Shown piece by piece: positions 29,254 to 39,300 of a stretch of 42,477 bases of DNA. The translations under genes were made by a program, and so were the position numbers. The notes under the pieces were generated by a model. That model did no database searches. It saw only the letters and a list, made by a program, of their open reading frames with translations, and had not been told where the DNA came from. Every line of letters begins with the position of its first letter. Position 1 is the stretch's first letter. This DNA comes from Candidatus Vogelbacteria bacterium (GTDB taxonomy: Bacteria > Patescibacteriota > Minisyncoccia > Phycocordibacterales > XYD1-FULL-46-19): contig JACPIA010000004.1 of assembly GCA_016188295.1 (NCBI GenBank), forward strand, positions 1-42,477, written 5' to 3'.

Positions 29254-29867
29254 AGCTGTTAAAAAAAATCTTGAATATTCCCATCGTCTGGAATACGCTT
29301 CAAGGTGTAGTCGGGGCTAATACTTTTAAGTACGCCATGTACCCCTCGGTGTTTAAGTCACGGAGCGGTAAGCTCCTAGACTTTGGTTGTGCTTGCGGTA
29401 ATAGCACGGAGGCTTTTTTAGATTTTGACTATTGGGGCGTAGATATTGATCGAGAGGCCATTAAAGATGCCAGTAAAAAATTTGCCTCCTATCCTAATGT
29501 TAAATTTGAATGGGCGGATTTGGCTCAAGCGCCTTACAAGCCAGATTTTTTTGATCATGTTTTATTTGCTGGCACGATTCACCATCTTGATCCTAGGTTA
29601 TTACCACTCTTTATTAAAAACCTATTAGTTTCACTTAAGGTGGGAGGGGAGTTACATATTTTTGAGATCATCCGCCAACCACAGAAAGATAATTTTATTA
29701 CCAAGCTATTTCTCCATCTTGATCAAGGTAAGTATATTAAGACCGAATCAGAATTAAAAGCTATTTTTAAACAAGAGGGGTATAAAATCGCTGAGACACA
29801 ATTTTTTCCTAGTCCTAATAGTTTAATTAAATTGCCCGATTTTGTTTATTTTCGAATCATCAAATGA
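29250..29867 (+). CDS. class I SAM methyltransferase
   Basis: LLDFGCACGNSTEAFLDFDYWGVDID ... FAGTIHHLDPRLLP. Confidence 0.85.
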   Translation: MKLLKKILNIPIVWNTLQGVVGANTFKYAMYPSVFKSRSGKLLDFGCACGNSTEAFLDFDYWGVDIDREAIKDASKKFASYPNVKFEWADLAQAPYKPDFFDHVLFAGTIHHLDPRLLPLFIKNLLVSLKVGGELHIFEIIRQPQKDNFITKLFLHLDQGKYIKTESELKAIFKQEGYKIAETQFFPSPNSLIKLPDFVYFRIIK

Positions 29868-32164
29868 AAAACTTTGCTATCTTTGTGATTCTGCCGATCG
29901 TGTTAATTTTTACTCCATTAGTATTTGGAGGCAAAATTTTTTTTGGCGGGGATCTGACTCATTATTCCTATCCCGCGATGGAGTTTTTTCAGACCCATTA
30001 TCTGTCTGGTCTTAATCCCTATTTGTACTTAGGGTTTCCACTCGCTTCCTCTTTCCAATATTCCCATTTTAACCCGGTTTATTTATTGGTTTTTAGACTA
30101 TTTGATTTTATTGATGGCTACCATCTGATCTTATTCCTTAATGTAATTCTAGGCGCCGTTTTTGCCTACCTATTTTTTACCAGTCTATCACTTAGTCGAA
30201 ATAGCTCGCTTATTGCCACTGTGGTCTTTAGCTTGAGTCAAATTGGCTTTTCTTGGATACCGTCGTCAACAATCTCTAATGGTTTTTTTCTTTTACCGGC
30301 AATTTTATGGTCAATTAACCAAATTATTTTAAATAAAAAATGGTCGCCAGTGTTTTTGGTAGTCGTCTTTGGTTACGCTTTCTTGAGTGTTCATTATCAA
30401 TTTATTGTGATGGCTTTTTGTGGCGGGTTTGCTTTTCTTACTTATCAGATTTTGTTTCTGAGTCATACTGGTTTGTCTCTTTATCAGAGATTAAAGCTAA
30501 TGATTTGGTATTTTATTGCTTTGGCGGGAGGATTTATTATTGGGGCACCGCAAATATTAAATACCTACCGTTTTTTCGAGTACACTACTCGTTCAAGTTT
30601 TATTACCTATGAGTATCTTAAATGGTTTGACCCCGCTAAATATCTTTTGCCTAGTCTAAATGTGCAAGGTTTTACCGGGCCAGAATTTATGCCTTATATC
30701 GGTATCGTGCCGTTGTTTTTGGTGATCATTGCTTTAGTCTTTACGCTTAAAAAGAATTCTTTGACCTTGATGGCTGGCCTCGGTTTTTTATTGTTTTTTA
30801 GTTTAGTTATTGAGTATTCGCCAACCGCCTTGATTTTAAAGTATTTGCCCGTTTTTAAATATTTTGCCATTCCGGCCAGATGGCTTTATGTCGGCAATAT
30901 TTTCTTAGCTATCCTAACCGGTTTTGGCTGGCGATTCCTGGCTGATCAAAAAGACGAGGCCCTTTTTAGAACGATCAATGTTTGGATAAAAAGGATTACG
31001 ACGGCCATTGTCTCACTACTCTTGATTATTAATTTGTTTTTTTATTTATTCAGAACCAAAATCATCTTTTTAACTAAGAACTATTTTGATACCTACATTT
31101 ATCCTGATACTTCGCAATTACCGCTTGATTATTACCATCAGTTGATTGTTGTATTGATCGATAAAGCTTTTTACAATATCAGTTTACTTAATCCGCATGT
31201 TATTTTGTTGTTAGTAACCGTAGTTTTACTTTGGATCACACTAAAGACATATCATAATAATAAAGAATATCTCTTTAGAGCTTTGGTTATTTTAACAATA
31301 ATTAATCTAGTAGCCACTTTTTTCTTTAGTGTTAAATTTACCGATCGCAGTTTAGTTACTACTAAACCTCAATTTGTTACCTTAATAAAACAACGTGAAT
31401 CCGATTTAAATAACTTTAGAGTCTATAGCTATTTAGTAGCTTCGGCCCAATATCGGGAAATAGCGGCCCTACATCCTGAGGCGATAGAAGATGTCGATGT
31501 TTTTGCTTTAGAGGGCTTAATTGGTAATACTAATGATTTAGCGTTAGTCGGTGGCGTTGAAGGCAATGGCGATCGTAAAGTCCAACAACTAGTCCTGTTT
31601 TATTTAGATAAAGAAGAAACCTCACTAGCAGAGAAGATTCCATTACTGTCAGCTTTAAATGTTAAATATATTGTTACTCCCTACGAGATCAAGCATAAGA
31701 ATTTGGTTTTAGTCTCAAGTATTTTGGCAACTAAATTTAAAGTACCACTTTATTTATATGAGAATAAAGAGGTAATGCCAAGAATATTTTTCCCTAAAAT
31801 AGTCAGTTATCTAAAAGAGAACGATGACCAAGTTAATTTAAACACTATTGTTAATCCGTCTAATAATTTTACTGAGAAGTCCTACATCGAATGTAACACT
31901 TGTGATAAAGTGCTATTAGTCGATCAATCTGACACCCAGCTATTCGTGGTTGATTTTCAAGATGAAAAGATTAAAATTAACACCCAAACTAAAGCATCTC
32001 GCTGGTTGGTGGTCTCCAATGCTGATGTGCTAGGCTGGAAGGCATATATTGACGGGAAGCCAGTAAAAATCTATCCAGCCAATTATGCTCTGCAAGGTAT
32101 TTATGTGCCGGCCGGAGAGCACGTCGTCGAATTAGTCTATCGGACTAAATGGTGGGAATTATGA
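29864..32164 (+). CDS. YfhO-like polytopic membrane protein
   Basis: FFGGDLTHYSYPAMEFF...; C-terminus VSNADVLGWKAYIDGKPVKIYPANYALQGIYVPAGEHVVELVYR typical of YfhO family. Confidence 0.85.
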   Translation: MKNFAIFVILPIVLIFTPLVFGGKIFFGGDLTHYSYPAMEFFQTHYLSGLNPYLYLGFPLASSFQYSHFNPVYLLVFRLFDFIDGYHLILFLNVILGAVFAYLFFTSLSLSRNSSLIATVVFSLSQIGFSWIPSSTISNGFFLLPAILWSINQIILNKKWSPVFLVVVFGYAFLSVHYQFIVMAFCGGFAFLTYQILFLSHTGLSLYQRLKLMIWYFIALAGGFIIGAPQILNTYRFFEYTTRSSFITYEYLKWFDPAKYLLPSLNVQGFTGPEFMPYIGIVPLFLVIIALVFTLKKNSLTLMAGLGFLLFFSLVIEYSPTALILKYLPVFKYFAIPARWLYVGNIFLAILTGFGWRFLADQKDEALFRTINVWIKRITTAIVSLLLIINLFFYLFRTKIIFLTKNYFDTYIYPDTSQLPLDYYHQLIVVLIDKAFYNISLLNPHVILLLVTVVLLWITLKTYHNNKEYLFRALVILTIINLVATFFFSVKFTDRSLVTTKPQFVTLIKQRESDLNNFRVYSYLVASAQYREIAALHPEAIEDVDVFALEGLIGNTNDLALVGGVEGNGDRKVQQLVLFYLDKEETSLAEKIPLLSALNVKYIVTPYEIKHKNLVLVSSILATKFKVPLYLYENKEVMPRIFFPKIVSYLKENDDQVNLNTIVNPSNNFTEKSYIECNTCDKVLLVDQSDTQLFVVDFQDEKIKINTQTKASRWLVVSNADVLGWKAYIDGKPVKIYPANYALQGIYVPAGEHVVELVYRTKWWEL

Positions 32165-33192
32165 GGATATTAATTATTACTAATAATCTTAAGCCAAATT
32201 CCGGCTGGGGACGCTACTCACTCGGAGTAGTTAACGAATACCAAAAACTAAACATTCAATGTTTGGTTTTGACGGAAACAACTGACCTTAAACCACTAAT
32301 CTCAATTTGGTCGTTGTTGACTAATATTTGGCTGACTAGGCGAATGGCGGACAACTATGATATCATCCATGCTTTTGACGGGTGGCCTTATGGGGTCTAT
32401 GGTTACTTTGCAGTTTTAGGGACTAATAAAAAATTATTTATCAATGCGGTCGGTACCTATGCTGTGATTCCACTTAAAAGGGGGTTGCTAGCTCGGAGTT
32501 ATCGTCGGGCCCAACAAGTTTTTGCGATCAGTGATTTTATTAAAAATAAAATTCTGGAACAGGTTAAATTAACTAATATCAGTACAGTTTATTTAGGTTT
32601 GACTCCCTTACCGGAAGTTATAGTTGATAAAATGACCAATTTCCCAGTAATTTTAACAGTGGGTGAAATTAAAAATCGCAAAGGTCAGTATGATACCATT
32701 CAAGCCATTAAGTTATTAACTAAAGATTATCCAAAAATTTTATACTTGATAATCGGGTCAGGTCGAGATCAAAATTATACTCAAAAAATTAAAGATTATG
32801 CGGTGGCTCAAGGTTTAGATGGCCAGGTTAAAATCATCGTTGATGCTAAAACCGATCAAGATTTAGCATATTATTATGCAGTAGCTGATGTGTTTACTCT
32901 TAACTCTAAAACCAGTGAACATTATTTAGAAGGTTTTGGTCTGGTATTGTTAGAGGCGGCGCAGTTTGGCTTGCCAGTGGTTGCCAGTCGGGACTCGGGT
33001 ACGGCCGAGGCAATGCAGGATGGTTATAATGGCTATTTAGCCACCGCTGGTGATTCAGCATCGATTGCCGAGGCACTAACCGAGGCACTAAAAGATAAAG
33101 AGAGATTAGGAGCTAATTCTAAACTGTTTGTTCAAAATTTTACTTGGCAAAAGACCGCTCAAAAATATTTGGCGTTTTATAAACAATTATGA
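32161..33192 (+). CDS. glycosyltransferase family 4
   Basis: PVILTVGEIKNRKGQYDTIQAIKLL ... EGFGLVLLEAAQFGLPVVASRDSGTAEAM. Start ATG 32161 overlaps previous stop as ATGA. Confidence 0.9.
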   Translation: MRILIITNNLKPNSGWGRYSLGVVNEYQKLNIQCLVLTETTDLKPLISIWSLLTNIWLTRRMADNYDIIHAFDGWPYGVYGYFAVLGTNKKLFINAVGTYAVIPLKRGLLARSYRRAQQVFAISDFIKNKILEQVKLTNISTVYLGLTPLPEVIVDKMTNFPVILTVGEIKNRKGQYDTIQAIKLLTKDYPKILYLIIGSGRDQNYTQKIKDYAVAQGLDGQVKIIVDAKTDQDLAYYYAVADVFTLNSKTSEHYLEGFGLVLLEAAQFGLPVVASRDSGTAEAMQDGYNGYLATAGDSASIAEALTEALKDKERLGANSKLFVQNFTWQKTAQKYLAFYKQL

Positions 33193-34424
33193 AAATTGTT
33201 ATTTTGTCAGATGATTTTCCTCCTTTAATAAATGGTGGGGCCGCGGCGGCCGCTGGTACAATGGCGACTCAACTTAAATCTTTAGGTTGTGATGTTTCAG
33301 TGATCACCACTTGTCGACAATTAGACCAAGCTGGATCCGTGGTTACTGTTTCTGGTATTATGGTTTACTCCATTTGTTCTAATTATCATGAGCGATGGCG
33401 GGCGTGGCTGTCTTTATATAATCCCCAGACGGTTTTTAAAGTAAAACAACTACTTAAAGATTTAAATCCCGACATTGTCCACGCTCATAATATTCATTAT
33501 CACCTGTCGTATTACTGCTTAGTGTTAGCTAAAAAATTTGACGCTAAAGTCTTTTTATCTGCTCACGACGTGATGATATTTCATTACGGTAAATTAAAAT
33601 CATCTCAAATTAATACTCCAATCAGTTGGTGGGACCAATTTTTGGTTTATCGCTTAAGATTTAATCCGTGGCGTAATTTGTTTATCAGATATTGTTTGCG
33701 ATCCGTCGATAAAATATTTGCGGTTAGTCCGATGCTGAAGAAAGTTCTTCAGCTTAACAATATTTCTCGGCCGATTGATGTTGTAGCTAATGGAATTGAC
33801 CTCCAAGAATGGTCTATCGAAAGTACTTTATCACGAAAAATGTTAGATCAGTTTGACTTGGTCGATAAGGACATTATTTTATTCGTAGGACAGCCCACCG
33901 TAGCCAAAGGTATTAAACAACTACTTTCAGCCTTTAAGGAGATTAGTTCTTATCAACCCCAAGCACGACTGTTGGTTGTTGGTAGATCAAGTAAAATAAC
34001 AGAAAAATTGATAATTGATTTAGGCCTAGGATTGATTAGAGATCGGATAGTGATTCTTGATTGGATTGATCGTGATTTGCTTCCAGTCATTTATCACCTT
34101 GCTCGGATAATCGTAATGCCATCAATTTGTTTTGATACTTTTGGGCTTGTAGCGGCCGAGGCTTTAGCTTGTGGCCGGCCCGTAGTGGTATCATGTTTTG
34201 CTGGTATCAGTGATTTAGTTGAAAGAACGGGGGCAGGATCAGTAGTTAATCCACTGAAAAAAACTGAATTAGTTAAAGCTATTTTAAATTTTTTAATTAA
34301 TAAAAATGAAGCAGAGCGAATCGGTCAATTGGGTCAGTCGGTTGTTGAAAAATATTTATCAGTCAACCAAACTACCGCCTTAGTTTTAGCCGAGTATAAA
34401 CGTGTGATAAGCTTCCAAATATGA
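33189..34424 (+). CDS. glycosyltransferase family 4
   Basis: MKIVILSDDFPPLINGGAAAAAGTMATQL ... FDTFGLVAAEALACGRPVVVSCFAGISDLV. Confidence 0.9.
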   Translation: MKIVILSDDFPPLINGGAAAAAGTMATQLKSLGCDVSVITTCRQLDQAGSVVTVSGIMVYSICSNYHERWRAWLSLYNPQTVFKVKQLLKDLNPDIVHAHNIHYHLSYYCLVLAKKFDAKVFLSAHDVMIFHYGKLKSSQINTPISWWDQFLVYRLRFNPWRNLFIRYCLRSVDKIFAVSPMLKKVLQLNNISRPIDVVANGIDLQEWSIESTLSRKMLDQFDLVDKDIILFVGQPTVAKGIKQLLSAFKEISSYQPQARLLVVGRSSKITEKLIIDLGLGLIRDRIVILDWIDRDLLPVIYHLARIIVMPSICFDTFGLVAAEALACGRPVVVSCFAGISDLVERTGAGSVVNPLKKTELVKAILNFLINKNEAERIGQLGQSVVEKYLSVNQTTALVLAEYKRVISFQI

Positions 34425-35128
34425 AACAGGACCCAAGTATCTATGATGGATTAAGTCTCAATTATGCTGAAAAACGATATACTGGCAAAGTTGATAGTTA
34501 TATCAAATATATATTCACTACCCGGCGTTCAATTTTAACTGGGTTTTTTAAGGAGGTGCTTAATAAAATAGAGAAACCGTCTGTTTTTGAGATTGGCTGT
34601 GCTGATGGGGTGTTAGCTCGATTTTTACGACAACAGTTTCCTGAGCAAATTGGCCATTTTGTTGGGGTTGATATTTCTTCAGAGATGATTAAATTGGCCT
34701 TGTCGGCTAGGATTGTTGATGCGGATTTTTATTTACGCGACCAGCTTAATCCCGATTTTGAAGCGAGTGATGTTGTTATGGAGGTTGGTGTTCATACTGG
34801 GGATTGGTCTAGTGAGATCGCTTATTGGAGACAACACTTAAAACCAGATGGTTTTTTGATTAAGTCGGTTGCTGGGCGGCAATCTATATATGCTCGATTA
34901 AAGCTTTACGATAGGGATTATTATCAAGATTACTCGAGTTATCGAGAGTATGAAAAAATCTTTAATCAAGATTTTGATATTATCGCTACTAAATCTTATG
35001 GTATATTTATCCCTAAAATTTGGCGTTGGCCAGCGCTTGCCAGGCCGATTCAAATGTTTTTTGATCAAGTATTGGTTTGGTTTCCAGAGCTCTATCATGA
35101 GCGGGTCTATTTATTAAAAAAGCGCTAA
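34421..35128 (+). CDS. class I SAM methyltransferase
   Basis: VFEIGCADGVLARFLRQQFPEQIGHFVGVDISSEMIKLA. Confidence 0.85.
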   Translation: MKQDPSIYDGLSLNYAEKRYTGKVDSYIKYIFTTRRSILTGFFKEVLNKIEKPSVFEIGCADGVLARFLRQQFPEQIGHFVGVDISSEMIKLALSARIVDADFYLRDQLNPDFEASDVVMEVGVHTGDWSSEIAYWRQHLKPDGFLIKSVAGRQSIYARLKLYDRDYYQDYSSYREYEKIFNQDFDIIATKSYGIFIPKIWRWPALARPIQMFFDQVLVWFPELYHERVYLLKKR

Positions 35129-35131
35129 TCT

Positions 35132-35791
35132 ATGAAAATTGTAAAATTAAGAAGGGAGGATTTGTTTAGGGAAGTTAAAAAAAAGATTATCACGACGGAC
35201 ATCGTCTTAGATATTGGTTGTGGGATTAATCCGGAGCAAATGATCATCCCCGCTGTTCATATTTGTTATGAACCATTTCAGGAGTATATCGATTATTTAC
35301 AAAATAAGATTAGGGGCCAATTTGATCGGGTTTATTTGGTCCTTAAGGGGACCTGGAAGGATGCTATTGAGACTTTTCCGGACAAGTCTGTTGATACGGT
35401 CTTTTTGATTGATGTCATCGAGCACTTGGATAAAGAAGAGGCTTTGGATTTATTAAAACAGATGGAAAAAATTGCCCGAGTTCAAATTATCATATTTACT
35501 CCTCTGGGATTTATGCCGCAACATCATTCTGATGGTAAAGATGCTTGGGGGATGAATGGTGGTAGTTGGCAAGAGCATCGATCTGGTTGGCTGCCAGAGG
35601 ATTTTGACGATACATGGGAATTTTTTATTTCCGAAGATTTTCACACTCATGATAATTTAGGTAAGAAATTTAATAAGCCTCAGGGAGCAATTTGGGCCGT
35701 TAAAACCATAGGGACTTTCCGTAAAAGAAACTTGGTTAAGATTGTGAGTAAAAAAATGTATCTTTGGCTTAAAAAAAGTTTAGTTATTTAA
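35132..35791 (+). CDS. class I SAM methyltransferase-like
   Basis: VLDIGCGINPEQMIIPAVHICYEPF ... TVFLIDVIEHLDKEEALDLLK. Confidence 0.75.
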   Translation: MKIVKLRREDLFREVKKKIITTDIVLDIGCGINPEQMIIPAVHICYEPFQEYIDYLQNKIRGQFDRVYLVLKGTWKDAIETFPDKSVDTVFLIDVIEHLDKEEALDLLKQMEKIARVQIIIFTPLGFMPQHHSDGKDAWGMNGGSWQEHRSGWLPEDFDDTWEFFISEDFHTHDNLGKKFNKPQGAIWAVKTIGTFRKRNLVKIVSKKMYLWLKKSLVI

Positions 35792-36902
35792 ACCAGATTT
35801 TTTTATTAATAAAATCAGTATAGCTTAAAATTATCCGCACCACCTTTTTGGAGACATTAGTAGGGGTGTAGTCTTTAGTTAAGTCAAAGTCTTTTTTGTC
35901 ACCACGAGGTTGATCCAAAACCGCCTCTAAACATCTTAAGACATGTGTTGTCTCTAGTCCCGACATTACAACTGCGGCCTCATCCATGGTCTCGGGCCGT
36001 TCATGAGCCTCCCGGAGGTTTAAAGCTGGGAAATTTAAAATGGAGGACTCTTCACTAATAGTGCCGGAGTCGGACAAAACACAACGAGCATTTTGTTGTA
36101 ATTTAATGTAATCTAAAAAACCTAGTGGTTTTAGGATTTTAATTTGGGAGTGGAGGTGGACCTGGCTGTCAGTGATTATTTTATTGGTCCGTGGGTGGGT
36201 GGAAAAAATAATTGGCTGATCGTATTTCTCGGCAATAGTATTAATGGTGGTGATCAATTTTTCAAAATTTTTAGGGTTATTAACATTTTCCTCCCGGTGA
36301 GCGCTCACCACAAAATAAGTTTCCGGTTTTAGACCCAAATTAGTAAGCACTGACGAATCTTTAATTTTTGACTCGTAAAAAGAGAGCACTTCTCTCATTG
36401 GTGAACCAGTTTTTATGATCTGATTTAAAGGTAAACCCTCTCTAATCAAACTTTGTCGGGCTAAGTCAGAATAAACTAGATTAATATCACTAATATGATC
36501 AATTATTTTTCGATTAATCTCTTCGGGGATGCGCTGGTCATAACTGCGGTTACCTGCCTCCATGTGAAAGGTGGGGATCTTTAAGCGCTTGGCAGCATAC
36601 ACTCCTAGGGAGCTATTGGTGTCGCCCAAAACCAAAAAGGCATCAGGTTTTTCCGCCAGGAGGACTTTTTCAGTCTCCATGATTACTTTGGCCACGGTTT
36701 CGCAGGAGCTTTGGCCGGCCGCGTTAAGAAAAAAGTCAGGTTTTCTAATGCCTAATTCTTTAAAAAATATTTCATTTAATTCGTAATCATAATTTTGGCC
36801 AGTATGGATTATTTTGTGGTTGGTTTTAAGATCTAGCTCATGAATGACTCGGGATAACCTAATAATTTCTGGTCGCGTCCCTAAAATAGTAATGATTTTC
36901 AT
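35784..36902 (-). CDS. UDP-GlcNAc 2-epimerase family (WecB-like)
   Basis: MKIITILGTRPEIIRLSRVI ... LVLGDTNSSLGVYAAKRLKIPTFHMEAGNRSYDQRIPEEINRKIIDHISD ... HREENV. Confidence 0.93.
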   Translation of the reverse strand: MKIITILGTRPEIIRLSRVIHELDLKTNHKIIHTGQNYDYELNEIFFKELGIRKPDFFLNAAGQSSCETVAKVIMETEKVLLAEKPDAFLVLGDTNSSLGVYAAKRLKIPTFHMEAGNRSYDQRIPEEINRKIIDHISDINLVYSDLARQSLIREGLPLNQIIKTGSPMREVLSFYESKIKDSSVLTNLGLKPETYFVVSAHREENVNNPKNFEKLITTINTIAEKYDQPIIFSTHPRTNKIITDSQVHLHSQIKILKPLGFLDYIKLQQNARCVLSDSGTISEESSILNFPALNLREAHERPETMDEAAVVMSGLETTHVLRCLEAVLDQPRGDKKDFDLTKDYTPTNVSKKVVRIILSYTDFINKKIWFK

Positions 36903-36906
36903 CTTG

Positions 36907-37779
36907 TTAATTTTTTCCATGGTCATAAAAATTATTTAAGTTAATGTAATCTTTTAAATCTTGAACTGCTTGTTCCATTGGTATTAAGGGATCAGGATTA
37001 ATATTAAATTTAGATTTGATTGTCCTGTTTACTGGGGCTCCAATTTTATCGGTGGCCTCAATAGTTAAACCTGCATCAAATACTTTATTGAAAATATTTA
37101 ATAATTCAAACTTATTAACAGTCTCATTTAAAACGGTGTGGTAAGTTGGAGATTTTCTAACTAAGTCATCAAAGTAATCATCGCTTTGGCGGATGATGTT
37201 GTGACAAAATTGAGCGAACTGTAATGTGGTGACGCCATTCCATAGATGGTGAGTAAAGCCGGTTAATGGTTTATCTTTAGGTTGAGATAAAAACCACTCC
37301 AAAAGGCTGGCTTTATTTTTTAACTCCGGACCAATAATCGAACAACGGAGGTTTAGGAAATTGGGTTGAAATACTTCACCAAGGCTTTTGGTCTTGCCAT
37401 AGACATCTAGGGCATCATGAGGGGAATCTTCTAAATAATTACCTTGTTGGCCACTGTAGACACAGTCGGTGGCAATTTGAATGATTCTAGAGTTGGTCTC
37501 TTCTTCAGCTAATTGATGAGGGAATAAAGCGTTAATTTTAATTGCTCGGAGGACACCTTCGGAGTCGTTGTCTTTACAATAAGGCTTTATCACTCCAATA
37601 CAATTTATGATATAGTCAGGCTTAAAATAAGGAAGAATTTTATCTGCTAGTTTATCGACGCCAGCTTCAAACTCGTCACGAACTGTCCCTAATACGTTAA
37701 AATCGTCTTGCTTGGAAAAATAGTCAAAAACCATTGAGCCTAGCATTCCCGATTTTCCTAAAATCAATATTTTTTTCAT
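36907..37779 (-). CDS. RmlD-like sugar-nucleotide reductase (SDR)
   Basis: MKKILILGKSGMLGSMVFDYF ... IQIATDCVYSGQQGNYLEDSPHDALDVYGKTKSLGE. Confidence 0.88.
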   Translation of the reverse strand: MKKILILGKSGMLGSMVFDYFSKQDDFNVLGTVRDEFEAGVDKLADKILPYFKPDYIINCIGVIKPYCKDNDSEGVLRAIKINALFPHQLAEEETNSRIIQIATDCVYSGQQGNYLEDSPHDALDVYGKTKSLGEVFQPNFLNLRCSIIGPELKNKASLLEWFLSQPKDKPLTGFTHHLWNGVTTLQFAQFCHNIIRQSDDYFDDLVRKSPTYHTVLNETVNKFELLNIFNKVFDAGLTIEATDKIGAPVNRTIKSKFNINPDPLIPMEQAVQDLKDYINLNNFYDHGKN

Positions 37780-37786
37780 TAGCTGT

Positions 37787-38242
37787 TTAACGATTGATTA
37801 CTTGCCAGATTTTCATTCCCCAATAATCAGCCGGAAAGCGATAGTCATCATTTTTGGACTCCTCCGTGGTGGTGGTAGAAAAGAACAAAATTTTACCCTG
37901 GGGCGTAAGAAAGCGGAAACCGTTAGCAAAACCAGCTGGAATATGTAGTAAAGCTGGTTTTTTATCGGAGAGGATAAAACGATGTACGGTATTGTCCTTG
38001 TTTGGTTTAACTGGATCATCCATCTCAACTGTAGCTATTATCGCTGAACCACTAATCACCAAAGCGTATTTTTCCTCCTTTAAATGTCCATGGAAGGCCC
38101 TGATTGTGTCAGTTGAAAAATTTTCCACCATGTAAAATCTTTTAATCCCCTTAAAATTAAAAGAATTATTAAAAATTAAGGTACCTCGGTCATCGATCGC
38201 TATACCGCCGTCAATTAATCTTGGTTCAATCTTGTTGTCCAT
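37787..38242 (-). CDS. RmlC-like cupin sugar epimerase/isomerase
   Basis: IDDRGTLIFNNSFNFKGIKRFYMVENFSTDTIRAFHGHLKEEKYALVISG... Confidence 0.75.
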   Translation of the reverse strand: MDNKIEPRLIDGGIAIDDRGTLIFNNSFNFKGIKRFYMVENFSTDTIRAFHGHLKEEKYALVISGSAIIATVEMDDPVKPNKDNTVHRFILSDKKPALLHIPAGFANGFRFLTPQGKILFFSTTTTEESKNDDYRFPADYWGMKIWQVINR

Positions 38243-38243
38243 T

Positions 38244-39230
38244 TTATTTAGCAGAGTTTTTAAAAAAATCTTTTAAAAAAATCTGATTAGAGTAACGAGG
38301 ATTGTTGAAATCTTTAACTCGATTGTTTTGAACCAAGTCGGCGATCTCGTCAATACCATCATCGACTGAATATTTGGGGCTGAAATTGAAATATTTTTTG
38401 GCTTTGTCACAGGAAACTTGGTAATTTCGGGCGTCCTCAAAAGACATCTCAGTGAGGTTTAGTTTTGTTTTAGGGAAATGTTTTTTAATTTGTTTAGCTA
38501 AATCGATTATCTTGATATTATTTTTGCTGATATTAAATATTTCTGATCGAGATTGTTCTTTAAATTCTAAAGCGTCGACTAAGCATTGGGCAGCGTCTTT
38601 AACGTGGAGTAATGGTCGATACTGATTGCCACCAAAGATGTTTAGCGTACTACCAAGGCAAGCACGAGCAGAAAGAGCATTTACTACTAAGTCCATTCGA
38701 ATTCGGGAAAAAAGGTCGGAGACACCAAACAATGTTCCTAAGCGGAAGATCACCGCGTTATTATTTTTAAGTAGTTTTTCAGCCTGATATTTAGTATCGG
38801 CATAGAGAGAGAGGGGTCTGACTAGAGATGATTCATTTAGGATGAGTGTGTGTTGTGCACCGTAAACCGAGCAGGTCGAGGTAAAAACAATTCGGCCGGT
38901 AAAGTTTTTAGCCAACCAGGCTACAGCTTTTTGGTTTACTTCTCGAGTCAGATTTTCATCTAATTGGCAGGCTCCATCGCCCACAATGGCCACTAGCCAA
39001 ATAACAGCATCAGCCCACCGTAACTCTTTTTTTAACCTTTTTTTGTCTAAAACATCTCCGTAGACAAAGTCGACTGGCTTACGGTATAAGTCTTCGTACA
39101 TCAAATTATCATAGACTTTAAAATTATATTGATTTGATTTTGTCGCTAAAATATCAGTAACTGCTCCACCGACGTAACCTGCTCCACCGACCACGAGAAT
39201 ATTATTTTTCCTTTTTTTACTTAGGATCAT
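38244..39230 (-). CDS. NAD-dependent epimerase/dehydratase (extended SDR)
   Basis: NNILVVGGAGYVGGAVTDILATKS ... SLYADTKYQAEKLL (YxxxK) ... YRPLLHVKDAAQCLVDAL. Confidence 0.88.
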   Translation of the reverse strand: MILSKKRKNNILVVGGAGYVGGAVTDILATKSNQYNFKVYDNLMYEDLYRKPVDFVYGDVLDKKRLKKELRWADAVIWLVAIVGDGACQLDENLTREVNQKAVAWLAKNFTGRIVFTSTCSVYGAQHTLILNESSLVRPLSLYADTKYQAEKLLKNNNAVIFRLGTLFGVSDLFSRIRMDLVVNALSARACLGSTLNIFGGNQYRPLLHVKDAAQCLVDALEFKEQSRSEIFNISKNNIKIIDLAKQIKKHFPKTKLNLTEMSFEDARNYQVSCDKAKKYFNFSPKYSVDDGIDEIADLVQNNRVKDFNNPRYSNQIFLKDFFKNSAK

Positions 39231-39251
39231 GTTTGTTTTTTGAATGGGCTA

Positions 39252-39280
39252 ACTGTAGCACAGTTGTTTTTTAAGGACAA
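39252..39280 (-). promoter_or_regulatory. predicted sigma70-type promoter for sugar-nucleotide module
   Basis: Minus strand TTGTCC-N17-TACAGT with extended -10 TGC, 21 nt upstream of ATG 39230. Confidence 0.45.
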
Positions 39281-39300
39281 GGTTTAAATTAACTTAAATA

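Noticed and set aside
39251-39270. Hairpin aactgt-agc-acagtt followed by T6 as an intrinsic terminator
   Set aside because: The T-run follows only on the plus strand, where no gene reads into it; on the minus strand it fits better as part of a promoter.
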